From an uncultured Clostridia bacterium (GTDB taxonomy: Bacteria; Bacillota; Clostridia; Oscillospirales; Ruminococcaceae), in assembly GCA_947629905.1 (NCBI GenBank), contig CANRFM010000009.1, forward strand, positions 21,907-85,906: a stretch of DNA of 64,000 nt, read 5' to 3'. The translations under genes were made by a program, and so were the position numbers. Under the pieces are notes generated by a model that was given only the letters and a program-made list of their open reading frames with translations, did not search any database and had not been told where the DNA came from. Positions 36,060 to 45,830 of this stretch are shown in pieces. Each line of letters starts with the position of its first letter. Within the stretch, counting starts at the first letter, position 1.

Positions 36060-39000
36060 TTAGTCTACGGATTTCAGGGATTCTGCCATGTTGATGCGGT
36101 CCAGTTTCCTGCCCATGAAGGCATTGACGATAAAGTTAAACACAAATGTCAGCACCACGCTGTACAGGAAACTCGGCGAGAGTACTTTGATACGGAATGA
36201 AACCATATCCACAATGATCTGTGCCATGACAAACCGATGCAGCAGCACGCCCAGCACAAGACCCAGCGCAATGCCGATCGCTGTCAGGGCGATATTTTCC
36301 CGCAGTACATAGGCAGAAGTTTCCCGCCGGAAAAAGCCGAGGACTTTTATCGTGGCAATTTCCCGGATGCGTTCGGTAATGTTGATATTTGTCAGATTGT
36401 ACAGCACGATGAACGCAAGCCCTGCCGCACAGAGGATGACCAGCAGCACGATATAGTCAAGGCTGCTCATCATTTTGCCCATACGTTCCTGCATATCCCG
36501 GAAGAGGTTGATGTTGGTCACATTTTCGTTCTTTGCAATTTCTGCACTGGATTGATAGATGTCCGCACCGTCCGGGAAATTCACGAATGCCGTGTTGAAA
36601 GCGGCTTCCTCTCCCGTCAGATTTTCAATTGTCTCCGGCGACAGGATGACGTAGTTATACACATGATTCTCAAAAACGCCCGTGACCTGCAAGCGCATTT
36701 CCTGCATATCTTCGTTCTGAAGCAGCAGTTCCTCACCGGGCTGCACGTGATAGCGTTCGGCAATGCTGTTGCTGATGAGTGCCTCCCCCGTCTGCGGAAA
36801 GGCAAGCGGCTCGCCCTCCAGTGTATGCAGCCGCATATAGTTGTCCATGCGTTCCGGCTCAAAGGGTGCAATGACCGTGATACCCTTGACTTTGCCGTCT
36901 GCGTGCAGATCCCACGCTGCCTCGTGTACGAGCATATAGTCCTGCGTGTAGTCGTCCATTTTTGCTTGCAGGTCTGCCGGAAGTGTGTCCCCGATGTCCG
37001 TCCGGAAACTCATGGAAGCATCGGCGACTTCGATTTCATTATACTGCACGTCTGCAAATCCGGCAATCGAATCCTTGATGCCAAAGCCTGTTACCAGCAG
37101 CGCCGTGCAGCCGCTGATACCGACAATCATCATGAAGAACCGCCCCTTATAGCGGAAAATATTCCGGATAGAGACCTTGTGCAGGAATTTCAGGCGATTC
37201 CAGAGGAAGGGCACATATTCCAGAAAGACCCGCTTTCCGGCTTTCGGGGCTTTCGGGCGCATCAGACCGGCTGCCGTTTCGGCAAGTTCCATCCGGCAGG
37301 CTGCCCATGTCGTACCCAGTGAACAGAGCAGTGATGCCCCGACCGCAAGCAGTGCCATTTTCCAGTCAAAGACAAATTTCAACTGCAAAGGAATGTACAT
37401 CAGCTGATAGGACATCCAGATCACTGCCGGAAACAGCACCGAACCGACCGCAAATCCTGCCACGCAGCCAATAATTGCCGCACTGCCGGAGTAGCGCATG
37501 AATTTCCCCATGATCGCCCCCTCCGAATAGCCAAGTGCCTTGAGGGTGCCGATCTGTGTCCGCTGTTCCTCGACCATGCGGCTCATCGTCGTCATGCAGA
37601 CCAGTGCCGCAACCAGAATGAAGAACACCGGAAAGACCTTTGCCACCTGCTCCACGATCTGCGAATCGCTCTCAAAGCAAGCGTAGCCGATATTGGTATT
37701 TCTGTCCAGTACGTAAGTATCCGGGCTGTCCAGATCGGCGATCTCCTGTTCGGCATCGGCAAGTTCCTGTTCCGCATCGGCGATCTTCTCGTCAAATTCT
37801 GCCTTGCCGTCCTCATATTCCACAAGTCCGTCCTCATATTCCGCAAGCCCGTCCTCGTAGTCGGCTTTGCCGTCCTCGTACTGCTGCAAGCCGTCCTCGT
37901 AGGCTTTCCGGGCATCGCTGATCTGCTGCACGCCGGCGGCATACTGCTGTTTTCCCGTGTTAAATTGTTTCAGGGAAGCTTCATACTGCTGCTTTCCGGT
38001 CTCAAACTGTGCAAGCCCTGCTTCGTAGGCAGCTTTTCCGGCTTCCCATTCCTGCCTTGCGGCGGCAAGTTCGGCTTGCTTTTCTGCAAGGACAGCCTGC
38101 TGTGCGGCAAGTGCCTGTCTGCCCTCCTCGATCTGTGCCTTGCCCGCTTCGAGTGCGGCTTTCCCCTGTTCCAGCTGCGCCTGTGCCTGCTGTAAAGCCG
38201 CCTGCTGTTCCGGCGGGAGCTGGTCAAAATACAGCATCTGCCCGGCAAGTGCCTGTTCCTGTGCAGCCAGTTCCTGCTCCTGCACGGCAAGCGTTTCAGC
38301 ATTGGCATCCAGTTCGGCAGCGGCAGCCTGAAGCTGTGCCTGTCCGTCCGCAAGCTGTGCTTCGCCGTCCGTAAGCTGCTGTTCCGCCTCGTCCAATGTT
38401 GCCTTGGAAACTTCGAGTGTCTTTTGGGAAGCATCCAGTTCCGCCTTGGCGGCATCAAGCTGTTTCTGTCCGCTGTCTATCTCTTTTTTCGACTGGGCAA
38501 GTTCCGCTTCACCCTGCCCGATCTGCTGCTTGGCATCGTCCAATTCTGCCTTGGCATCGGCAAGTTCCGTTTCGGCATCGTCCAGTTCCTGCTTGCCGTC
38601 CGTCAGTTCCTGTGCGGCATCGGCAAGTTCCTGTTCGCCCTCTTTCCGGCTGTCCTCCAGTTCCTGTCTGCCGTCTGCCAATTCTTCTTCCGCATCTGCC
38701 ACCACACGCCCGAAACGCTCTTCCGCCTGTTCCTGTGTCAATGTCTCCCAGACGGGGGTCGATTCTTCCATGGTGTCCTTATAATCCTTGGAATAAATGA
38801 CGTCATCCCTGTTCAGCCGGACATACATTTCGGAATAGTAATCCCATGTAAATGCATCCGGCTCAACATAGAAATATCCCTCAATACTGCCCGTGCCGAT
38901 CGAGGTCGTACCCCGTTCAAAATTCAGGTACAGCGAGGAATGCACTGCCCCCACGATCTGAAATGTCTTGTAACTGAACGCATCAATGGTGTCGTCCTCG

Positions 39001-39473
39001 TTGGTATCGGCAATGCGCAGTGTGTCACCCACTTTCAGGCTGCCGGGCTTTCCGGCATCCATCAGGCATTCGTTGGCAGCTTCCGGCATTCTGCCCTCGG
39101 TCAGAGTGAGCAGGTTCAGATGTTCCGGAATGGTGTGGGCTTTGAGGACGAATTCTGTATTCTCCTCGTCCAGACACAGGACATCAAGGCTGTCAGCCCC
39201 CTCCGCATAGCGCACATCCGGTCTCTGCCGGATGGCTTCCACATCGGCTTCCTCCCACCCGAGGGTAGAGATCAGCCGGTAGTCGTAGAGCTGTTTTTCC
39301 TGATAGAACGTATCCACCGTATGCACCATGACCGGTGTCGTGACACGCACCCCGGAGAAGAACCCCACCCCCAAGGCAACGATCGACAAAATCGCAAGAT
39401 AGCGCCCGATCGAACCCCGGATATCCCGGTTGGCACTCCGTTTCAGCATACTCCTGCGCATTGCCGTCACCAC
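36060..39473 (-). CDS. FtsX/MacB-type ABC permease with very long coiled-coil ectodomain
   Basis: A 1137-residue membrane protein. One membrane span at ~25-45 is followed by an extracytoplasmic domain, then a coiled-coil arm from ~255 to ~590 made of Glu/Gln/Ala-rich heptads that change near 490-580 to YEDGLxx-type seven-residue repeats. Three spans at ~605-740 and a second FtsX unit with three spans at ~1000-1130 (ending AESLKSVD) complete it. It overlaps the ATPase gene by seven bases, so the two form one transporter. Relatives export lipids or peptides or regulate wall hydrolases; the arm resembles those of Firmicutes permeases of unknown cargo. No specific function assigned. Confidence 0.9.
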   Translation of the reverse strand: MVTAMRRSMLKRSANRDIRGSIGRYLAILSIVALGVGFFSGVRVTTPVMVHTVDTFYQEKQLYDYRLISTLGWEEADVEAIRQRPDVRYAEGADSLDVLCLDEENTEFVLKAHTIPEHLNLLTLTEGRMPEAANECLMDAGKPGSLKVGDTLRIADTNEDDTIDAFSYKTFQIVGAVHSSLYLNFERGTTSIGTGSIEGYFYVEPDAFTWDYYSEMYVRLNRDDVIYSKDYKDTMEESTPVWETLTQEQAEERFGRVVADAEEELADGRQELEDSRKEGEQELADAAQELTDGKQELDDAETELADAKAELDDAKQQIGQGEAELAQSKKEIDSGQKQLDAAKAELDASQKTLEVSKATLDEAEQQLTDGEAQLADGQAQLQAAAAELDANAETLAVQEQELAAQEQALAGQMLYFDQLPPEQQAALQQAQAQLEQGKAALEAGKAQIEEGRQALAAQQAVLAEKQAELAAARQEWEAGKAAYEAGLAQFETGKQQYEASLKQFNTGKQQYAAGVQQISDARKAYEDGLQQYEDGKADYEDGLAEYEDGLVEYEDGKAEFDEKIADAEQELADAEQEIADLDSPDTYVLDRNTNIGYACFESDSQIVEQVAKVFPVFFILVAALVCMTTMSRMVEEQRTQIGTLKALGYSEGAIMGKFMRYSGSAAIIGCVAGFAVGSVLFPAVIWMSYQLMYIPLQLKFVFDWKMALLAVGASLLCSLGTTWAACRMELAETAAGLMRPKAPKAGKRVFLEYVPFLWNRLKFLHKVSIRNIFRYKGRFFMMIVGISGCTALLVTGFGIKDSIAGFADVQYNEIEVADASMSFRTDIGDTLPADLQAKMDDYTQDYMLVHEAAWDLHADGKVKGITVIAPFEPERMDNYMRLHTLEGEPLAFPQTGEALISNSIAERYHVQPGEELLLQNEDMQEMRLQVTGVFENHVYNYVILSPETIENLTGEEAAFNTAFVNFPDGADIYQSSAEIAKNENVTNINLFRDMQERMGKMMSSLDYIVLLVILCAAGLAFIVLYNLTNINITERIREIATIKVLGFFRRETSAYVLRENIALTAIGIALGLVLGVLLHRFVMAQIIVDMVSFRIKVLSPSFLYSVVLTFVFNFIVNAFMGRKLDRINMAESLKSVD

Positions 39474-40171
39474 TCTATGTCTGCCACATCCACGATGTGG
39501 TCATTCAGGCGCATATCCTGAATGGTACCGCTTTTGACGGTTATGATCCTGTCCGCCATTGCCGAAAGTGCCTGATTGTGGGTGATGACGACGACAGTCA
39601 TTCCCTTGTTCCGGCAGGTGTCCTGCAATAATTTCAGCACCTGTTTGCCGGTGTTGTAGTCGAGTGCGCCTGTCGGCTCGTCGCAGAGCAGGAGCTTCGG
39701 GTTTTTGGCAAGGGCACGGGCAATTGCCACACGCTGCTGCTCACCGCCGGAAAGCTGTGCCGGGAAATTTTTCATTCTGTCCTGCAAGCCGACCTGTGAA
39801 AGCACTTCAGCAGCATCCAAGGGGTCACGGCAGATCTGTGCAGCGAGCTCCACATTTTCGAGGGCAGTCAGGTTCTGCACTAAATTATAGAACTGAAACA
39901 CAAACCCCACATCATACCGCCGGTATGCCGTCAGCTGCCGTTTGTTGTACGAGGAGATCTCCGCACCGTCCAGCCAGACTTTTCCGCCCGACAGCGTATC
40001 CATGCCGCCTAAAATATTCAGGATGGTTGTTTTCCCCGCACCGGATGCCCCCACGATCACGCAGAATTCCCCTTTCCGGATCTCAAAATTGACATCCCGG
40101 AGCGCTTCGATCTCCAATTCCCCTGTTTTATAGACCTTTTTCACGTGTTCAAAGGATACAAATACAGCCAT
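39467..40171 (-). CDS. ABC transporter ATP-binding protein, LolD/MacB type
   Basis: A 234-residue ATPase with Walker [11 protein letters not shown]-loop FVFQFYNL, signature [14 protein letters not shown], Walker [12 protein letters not shown] and the switch His in VITHNQ. The start at 40171 ([10 protein letters not shown]) follows GAAAGGAAAG; a longer upstream frame has no ribosome site. It overlaps the permease gene by seven bases and would form its motor. FtsE/LolD/MacB-type ATPases work with FtsX-like permeases, often by mechanotransmission and not by direct transport. Confidence 0.94.
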   Translation of the reverse strand: MAVFVSFEHVKKVYKTGELEIEALRDVNFEIRKGEFCVIVGASGAGKTTILNILGGMDTLSGGKVWLDGAEISSYNKRQLTAYRRYDVGFVFQFYNLVQNLTALENVELAAQICRDPLDAAEVLSQVGLQDRMKNFPAQLSGGEQQRVAIARALAKNPKLLLCDEPTGALDYNTGKQVLKLLQDTCRNKGMTVVVITHNQALSAMADRIITVKSGTIQDMRLNDHIVDVADIEW

Positions 40172-40268
40172 AGATCCGCTTTCCTTTCTGAGTCTGACTC
40201 GACAAGCTATCCAAAAAAGTCTCTGATGCACGAATATTGTGCGGTACTGCCTTATGTTTCAGCAAATT

Positions 40269-41477
40269 TTAGCTCAACAGCTCTAAAATAGATTTTCCCT
40301 GTTCTTCTGCCAGTTTCGCCAGATCGTCAAATTCCGGCTTGCACCGTGTCACGCCGTAGCCGTTCGCTTCCTTGCAGCGTACTGTGCCGCAGGAGGTCTC
40401 CATGGATGTTTCTCTCCGGTCAAGGGTATAGCGGCGGCAGACCGTCTCCCGGATGCCAAGTGTCGTGGTATGCCGGAAAATTTCCCGCACCAGCTGTTCC
40501 CGCTGTTCCTCTGCACAGAGGACTGTCAGCAGAATGCCCGGACGGTTTTTCTTCATGCCGATCGCAGTCGTGAACACATCCAGTGCCCCCGTCTGCATCA
40601 GCTGCGTGACAGCATACCCAAGCTGTTCGCCCGTCATGTCGTCCAGATCACATTTCAGCTCCACGACCTGCCCTGCCGCATCTGTTTCCCCAAGGAATGC
40701 ACGCACGCAGTTTGCGGAGGAAAATGCTTTTTTCCCCATGCCATAGCCTGTTTTCCGGATACGCATTGCCGGCATTTGTCCGCATTCATCCGCAAAATGC
40801 CGCAGCAGCGCAGCACCTGTCGGTGTGCAGAGTTCCCCCTCGATCTGTCCTGCAAAGACGGGCATATCTCGCAGCAGGTAAGCCGTCGCCGGAGCGGGTA
40901 CGGGTAATATCCCATGCGCACACCGCACCTGCCCGAATCCCGTGCAGACCGGAGAGACCACGATCCTGTCCGGTGCAATGGCATCGAGCAGCAGGCAGAC
41001 TGCCGTAATATCTGCCACAGCATCGAGTGTGCCGACCTCGTGAAAATGAATCTCCTCCACAGCACACCCGTGCGCCTGTCCCTCTGCCTCTGCTATCAGA
41101 CGGTAAACCGAAAGCGCCTGTTCCTTTACAGTTTCCGGTATATCCAGTCCATGGATGATGCCGGCAATATCTGCCAAAGTCGCATGATGATGCGTGTGAT
41201 GATGTTCGTGATGGTGTTCATGGTGGTGTTCGTGATGTTCGTGATGTTCCTGCTGATGGGTGTGTACATCGCAGCTTTCTTCTTCCGTGCCGTGAATTTT
41301 CACGGAAACCGATGTCCCGGAGATGCCGCAGCGGGTGACGGTTTCCCGTGAGATCTGTACCCCCGGCAAGCGGATCTTCTGCAAGAGCATATCCGCCTCC
41401 GGTACCAGTTCCGAGAGGGCTGCCGTGAGCATATCCCCGGCAGCGCCCATATTGCATTCCAGATAGAGCAGCTTCAT
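40269..41477 (-). CDS. larC: Nickel-pincer cofactor biosynthesis, nickel insertion protein
   Basis: Inserts nickel into pyridinium-3,5-bisthiocarboxylic acid mononucleotide to make the nickel-pincer cofactor of lactate racemase-type enzymes; known LarC uses CTP. The 402-residue chain carries both parts (LarC1 and LarC2) in a single frame, unlike Lactiplantibacillus plantarum, where a ribosomal frameshift joins them. N-terminal LYLECNMGAAGDM is diagnostic; residues ~72-98 are a His/Glu run of about 14 histidines, a likely nickel store or chaperone. IHFHEVG and CDLDDMTGEQ are further signatures. ATG 41477 overlaps larB by ATGA. Confidence 0.93.
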   Translation of the reverse strand: MKLLYLECNMGAAGDMLTAALSELVPEADMLLQKIRLPGVQISRETVTRCGISGTSVSVKIHGTEEESCDVHTHQQEHHEHHEHHHEHHHEHHHTHHHATLADIAGIIHGLDIPETVKEQALSVYRLIAEAEGQAHGCAVEEIHFHEVGTLDAVADITAVCLLLDAIAPDRIVVSPVCTGFGQVRCAHGILPVPAPATAYLLRDMPVFAGQIEGELCTPTGAALLRHFADECGQMPAMRIRKTGYGMGKKAFSSANCVRAFLGETDAAGQVVELKCDLDDMTGEQLGYAVTQLMQTGALDVFTTAIGMKKNRPGILLTVLCAEEQREQLVREIFRHTTTLGIRETVCRRYTLDRRETSMETSCGTVRCKEANGYGVTRCKPEFDDLAKLAEEQGKSILELLS

Positions 41478-42232
41478 AATGCCTCCCGTATATGATTGAT
41501 CAGGCTTGCCTGATAGGCAGCACCGAAACCGTTGTCGATATTGACCACACTGACACCGCTTGCACAGGAATTGAGCATGGACAGCAGTGCCGAAAGCCCC
41601 CCGAAAGATGCGCCGTAGCCGACACTGGTCGGCACAGCGATGACCGGGCAATCTGCCAGACCTGCCACCACGCTTGCCAGTGCGCCCTCCATGCCGGCAA
41701 TGGCGATGATGACCCTTGCCGTCATGATGGTGTCCAGATGTGCCAGCAGCCTGTGCAGCCCGGCAACGCCAACGTCATACAGCGTTGTAACGGCATTGCC
41801 AAGTGCTTTTGCCGTGAAAGCTGCTTCCTCAGCGACCGGAATGTCGCTTGTCCCGCCGGTACAGATGACGATATTCCCCGTTCCGTCCGGTTCAGGGAAG
41901 TCCCCCGAAAGGGCGATCCGCCCCGTTTCATGATAGTTCAGGGGGATGCGTTCCTGAAGGAAAGCAGCCTTTTCCGCCGACAGCCGGGTGATGAGCACAG
42001 CCGCCTGTCCGGCGTTTTTCAGCCCGTTTGTGATGGTCAGGATCTGTTCCGCCGTCTTGCCCTCCCCGAAGATCACCTCCGGCACGCCCTGCCGCAATTG
42101 CCGGTGTGTGTCGATGGTCGCACAGTTTAGCGCCTCAAAGGGCGCTTTCTTCAAGGCAAGCACAGCCTCCTCCACCGGAATCTCCTGTGCAGCGACCCGG
42201 GAGAGGAGACTGTAAAGCTCGTTATTCTTCAT
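41474..42232 (-). CDS. larB: Nickel-pincer cofactor biosynthesis, nicotinic acid adenine dinucleotide carboxylase
   Basis: Carboxylates and hydrolyses nicotinic acid adenine dinucleotide, the first step of nickel-pincer cofactor synthesis. The 252 residues end in a PurE-like domain (AVPTSVGYGASFGGL; VVNIDNGFGAAY), and the N-terminal part contains VIFGEGKT. Start ATG 42232 is 11 bases inside the upstream membrane-protein gene; its stop shares ATGA with larC. The sulfur-transfer gene larE and a racemase are not in the window. Confidence 0.94.
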   Translation of the reverse strand: MKNNELYSLLSRVAAQEIPVEEAVLALKKAPFEALNCATIDTHRQLRQGVPEVIFGEGKTAEQILTITNGLKNAGQAAVLITRLSAEKAAFLQERIPLNYHETGRIALSGDFPEPDGTGNIVICTGGTSDIPVAEEAAFTAKALGNAVTTLYDVGVAGLHRLLAHLDTIMTARVIIAIAGMEGALASVVAGLADCPVIAVPTSVGYGASFGGLSALLSMLNSCASGVSVVNIDNGFGAAYQASLINHIREAL

Positions 42233-42536
42233 GGCGCAGCAGCTTCCGGACAGTGCCCAGCGGGTCACGGACAAGCACGATCACCAGCCAGATGACAAGC
42301 CCCAGCAGAACCACCGAAGCCCCTAAAAAGGTATCGTTACACAGCTCCGCCACTGCCGGTGTGAAATAGGCAGCCCCCTGTTCGAGATAGGCATGGATGG
42401 CATCCACAAGCCACATCAGCGAAGCGCCCCAGTACAGCAGCGCAAGTGTCCCAAGAGAGAGCTGCCTTGCCTTTTCGCTGGTATACCAGAGGATCGTTGT
42501 CACAGCCGCAGCCGCAGCAGCCAGAAGAAGCGTCAT
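42222..42536 (-). CDS. Small membrane protein linked to larBC, unknown
   Basis: A 104-residue protein with three predicted membrane helices (starting LLLAAAAAAVTTILW; TLALLYWGASLMWLV; ASVVLLGLVIWLVIVLV) and a short basic C-terminus (RKLLRHEE). It overlaps larB by 11 bases and the preceding membrane-protein gene by four, which strongly implies one transcript and coupled translation. I know no family. It is unlike CbiM/CbiN-type LarMN nickel transporters in length and motifs. Confidence 0.8.
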   Translation of the reverse strand: MTLLLAAAAAAVTTILWYTSEKARQLSLGTLALLYWGASLMWLVDAIHAYLEQGAAYFTPAVAELCNDTFLGASVVLLGLVIWLVIVLVRDPLGTVRKLLRHEE

Positions 42537-42904
42537 GTCTGCACCTCACCGGGCAGGGCAGCGGGTTTGGTTTCCGGGCGTTTTTCCAACACATGGGAAA
42601 CAGCCACCATCACACCCCAGACACCCGTCACAAGCAGTGCCATGCCGACACCGGAAGTTGCCATTTCTTCAAGCATGACAGCCATATCCGCCGGGTTTGC
42701 CGCATTGGTGAGGAAGGGGAATTCCGGGATGATCTCTCCGTGCCAGATATGCTCAAAGGCAAGCAGCCCAGAGCCGCCCCAGAGCATTTTGTTCAGCCAG
42801 CTTAGCTTACGGGTGAAGCCGGAAGAAACCTTTTTGGTCTTGAGGATGTGAGAAGCAGCTGTTGTCACAATTGCCTCCGTTGCAGGTACGATAAAACAAG
42901 CCAT
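42533..42904 (-). CDS. Small membrane protein, first gene of the lar cluster, unknown
   Basis: A 123-residue protein with about three hydrophobic segments (MACFIVPATEAIVTT at the start; MLWGGSGLLAFEHIW; GMALLVTGVWGVMVAVSHVLE). Histidines near membrane edges (FEHIWHGE, SHIL, SHVLE) could bind metal but this is speculation. AGAAAGGAAAATGACGT precedes the start. It overlaps the next gene by ATGA, so it heads the larB-larC cluster. Confidence 0.8.
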   Translation of the reverse strand: MACFIVPATEAIVTTAASHILKTKKVSSGFTRKLSWLNKMLWGGSGLLAFEHIWHGEIIPEFPFLTNAANPADMAVMLEEMATSGVGMALLVTGVWGVMVAVSHVLEKRPETKPAALPGEVQT

Positions 42905-42957
42905 ACGTCATTTTCCTTTCTGTGTGTATATTTGCAGAACCAGTCATGGTTCGTGCC

Positions 42958-45765
42958 TTACTTTTTTTCTCCGGGCGTGTCCTTGCTGTCTTTGCCCCCC
43001 TTGCCGCCTTTCAGCATTTTGACAAGCTGAAACGCAAATATTTCAAGGGAGACCAGACCTGCGAGTACACCGCCGACGATCCACGGGAGATTGCTTTTCT
43101 TCCCAGCATTATCCGTTTCCGAATCGCTGTTGGAGTCATTCTGATTTGGGGTGATCGCATTGCCGCCTGCTGCCATTTCGGAAGCAGCTTCGGAATCATA
43201 GGTCTGACTGGAATTGGATGCACCGTTTCCGCCATTGTTCACGCCGTTGGAAGTTTTCCCGGCAACGATGCCGCCGTCCTGTTCGCACAGGAACGAGGTC
43301 AGCCATGCAAGCGGCGTGTTCCAGTTGATCGTACACTCATTGACAGACCATGCTTCAATGTGATCCATATAGCATTTTTGCGGGGCGATCTGCCCTTTCT
43401 TCCAGCCCGAACCCCGTACCCACGGGTCGTTCATGCCGGAATTCGGACCGCCTACCAGCACGCCGCAGGGGGCTTTCGGGAAATCATCGGAGATCAGGTT
43501 CGACCACCATCTGTGATGCGGATATTGTGCACTATGCGTGCCGTAGCCCGTAACATAGGAATAGTCCATCGCATTCCTGCCGAGCAGATAGTCCATTGCC
43601 CCTGCCACACCGTTGAGGTAGTCAGATCCGCCTGTCAGATCATAGGCATAGGCAAGTACGATCGCATTATCAGCAACGACAGAATTAGAGCCCCAGATAT
43701 AGCCGGTATCCTTGTCGGCATAGCTGATCGTGCTTTGCCCATAGGGCAAGCCGTAGCCCTGTTTGTTTTCCAGGTCGATATAATAGTCGGCAGCTTTTTT
43801 GAAATTGTCTGTCAGTGCAGAAGCATCTCCGCCGAGGGCATCCGGGAAGAGTGCCATCGTCATCGAACCCAGCGCTGCCGTATGCCCCCAGTCAAAACTG
43901 CCGACCACCCCGACAGCCTCTCCGCCGTCCATGGACGTGGGGACAGCAAGGTAATACGCAGAAGCCTTCATGTCTTTCAGGTAGCTGTCCTCACCGGTCG
44001 CAGCGTAAAGTTCACAGGCAGCCCAGTAGAATTCATCCTCCGCATTGTCGTCACCGTAAGCACCGCCGCCTACAGATTCGTCTAAAGGCGCATACATGTC
44101 GGGATGTTTTTTGGCAGCTTCATAGGCATTTTTCGCAGCCGTCAGGCATTCGTCCGCAAAGCTGCTGTCCAGCTCTTTCCACAGCCGGTAAGCCTGTGCG
44201 CCGCAGGCAGCTACATTCAGGGTAGCAGCCGTTGTCGGGGGCTTGAGGATACGTTCCTCCGGGTCGTCTGCCGGGGCAACGGCAAGTGCCGTCCACTTGA
44301 TGTCATGTACTTTATGATATGCCATGCCCTGATAATCGCCGTCCCGGACGATCATTTTCAGCATCCATTCCATTTCATAGCGTGCCTCGTCCAGCAGGTC
44401 GGGGTAGCCGTTGCTGTTCTCCGGCAGATACATCGTACCGTCCGCATAGGCGTCCGCCGTGCCGAGGGAAGCGGCACGTTCGTACTCGTTCTGCATCAGC
44501 CACAGGGAAATACCGCCGTTGACCACATACTTGCCGTGATCGCCGGCATCGTACCAGCCGCCCGTGACATCCTGCGTACCGGAAGAACCGGAATAGCCCC
44601 ATGTCTGTTCAATGGTCGCCGTATCGTTGGAATGCCCTGCCGGACGGGCAAGCGAAGTCGCATCGCCGGAAGTGATATATTGCGCTTCAATATCAATGCC
44701 GCTGCGGTTCTGATAGAAATAGTTCAGCGCATCATACAGCATCCCGGAATAGGTATCCCTGACACCGACCGCAAATTCCCGGCTGACTGCGCCGTTTTCT
44801 GCCTCTAAGTAATACGTCCCCTCTTCCTTGAAATCGGAGAAGTCCAAGATATGCACCGCATCCCCGGAATCCGCATCCGACCCGAAAGGCTGCGATGTTC
44901 CGGTGTATACTGTATTTCCGCTGCTGTCTTTCAGGTAAAATTCCATAGCTCCGGACTCTGTGGAAAGGAGCGTGGCTTTCTTTTCGAGGGCAGGGAAGTA
45001 CCCGACCTGATTGGTGAGGATCTCGGCACGCTGCCATGGCTCTTCGGCGATATAGTCGCTGCTGTCGTCTGTCATGTCGATCAGGCAGAGGTTGTCGAAC
45101 TGCAATTCCGTCCCAGCCGGGAAGCAGACCTGCGGTGTATATTCCCCGTCACCCCCGAAGTGGAACGTCCATTCTCCCGTCCCATCCGCCGAAGTCGCAC
45201 GCTCCCCGTTTGAGCCGAGGGTAAATTCATAGGCAAATGTATTCCACGCATTGCCGTTGATATTGACACCCTGCCACATATTATAGTCGCCCCACTGCCC
45301 GTTCGGTTGGGCAGAACGGAGGGCGTTCTCAATGTCAGCCTGTGACCAGCTTGCATCATAGTTCATGGTGAGCATATTGCCGTTGCTGTGCCAGAGTTCG
45401 GCATCGTCATTCGTCATGTCACCGATCTTGCTGTACAGCCACCCGGAATTGCTTGCCCACACGCTGTAGGTCAGCCGGTAGGTATGCCCCTGTTTCAGTG
45501 TCAGGTTTCTGTGCCGGAACTGACAGTCCCACCTGTCTTCACCGCCGTTGGAGCGCCCGCCGGGGTTTATGATAGTGATATTATACACCCCGCCGTCAAT
45601 GGAGAAGTCCATTTTTCCCGTCATGGATTCGCAGATATGCCACGGCAGCCCGACACCGTCTGTAAAATCTGTCTGTCCGAGCTGTTCTCCGGCATATACC
45701 GGAAATGCCGCAACCTGTGTCAGCAGAGCCGCAGCCGTCAGCCCTGTCAAAATGCGTTTCTTCAT
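42958..45765 (-). CDS. Secreted GH9 cellulase with C-terminal membrane anchor
   Basis: A 935-residue endoglucanase. After a signal peptide (~1-26) there is a CBM4/9-type module (~28-235), an Ig-like module (~245-340) and the GH9 (alpha/alpha)6 barrel (~345-830) with Asp base and nucleophile-side residues in GWYDAGDHGKY (~405) and the acid Glu in VNECTINWNTP (~807). There is no dockerin. Instead, after an Asn/Ser/Asp linker, the chain ends with a membrane helix (~895-917, WIVGGVLAGLVSLEIFAF) and a Lys/Gly-rich cytoplasmic tail, so the enzyme should be fixed to the cell membrane. Start follows ACAGGAGGT. No clear promoter was found in the 65 bases after mutS2, so part of its transcription may come from mutS2. 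Confidence 0.93.
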   Translation of the reverse strand: MKKRILTGLTAAALLTQVAAFPVYAGEQLGQTDFTDGVGLPWHICESMTGKMDFSIDGGVYNITIINPGGRSNGGEDRWDCQFRHRNLTLKQGHTYRLTYSVWASNSGWLYSKIGDMTNDDAELWHSNGNMLTMNYDASWSQADIENALRSAQPNGQWGDYNMWQGVNINGNAWNTFAYEFTLGSNGERATSADGTGEWTFHFGGDGEYTPQVCFPAGTELQFDNLCLIDMTDDSSDYIAEEPWQRAEILTNQVGYFPALEKKATLLSTESGAMEFYLKDSSGNTVYTGTSQPFGSDADSGDAVHILDFSDFKEEGTYYLEAENGAVSREFAVGVRDTYSGMLYDALNYFYQNRSGIDIEAQYITSGDATSLARPAGHSNDTATIEQTWGYSGSSGTQDVTGGWYDAGDHGKYVVNGGISLWLMQNEYERAASLGTADAYADGTMYLPENSNGYPDLLDEARYEMEWMLKMIVRDGDYQGMAYHKVHDIKWTALAVAPADDPEERILKPPTTAATLNVAACGAQAYRLWKELDSSFADECLTAAKNAYEAAKKHPDMYAPLDESVGGGAYGDDNAEDEFYWAACELYAATGEDSYLKDMKASAYYLAVPTSMDGGEAVGVVGSFDWGHTAALGSMTMALFPDALGGDASALTDNFKKAADYYIDLENKQGYGLPYGQSTISYADKDTGYIWGSNSVVADNAIVLAYAYDLTGGSDYLNGVAGAMDYLLGRNAMDYSYVTGYGTHSAQYPHHRWWSNLISDDFPKAPCGVLVGGPNSGMNDPWVRGSGWKKGQIAPQKCYMDHIEAWSVNECTINWNTPLAWLTSFLCEQDGGIVAGKTSNGVNNGGNGASNSSQTYDSEAASEMAAGGNAITPNQNDSNSDSETDNAGKKSNLPWIVGGVLAGLVSLEIFAFQLVKMLKGGKGGKDSKDTPGEKK

Positions 45766-45830
45766 AAATACCTCCTGTTTCCAAAAGAATGCCGCCTATA
45801 TGCTCCCTGCGCAGATCAGCTATTGCAGCA

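Noticed and set aside
41180..41260. ATG/GTG-rich microsatellite-like tract
   Set aside because: It encodes the His-rich metal-binding run of LarC in frame.
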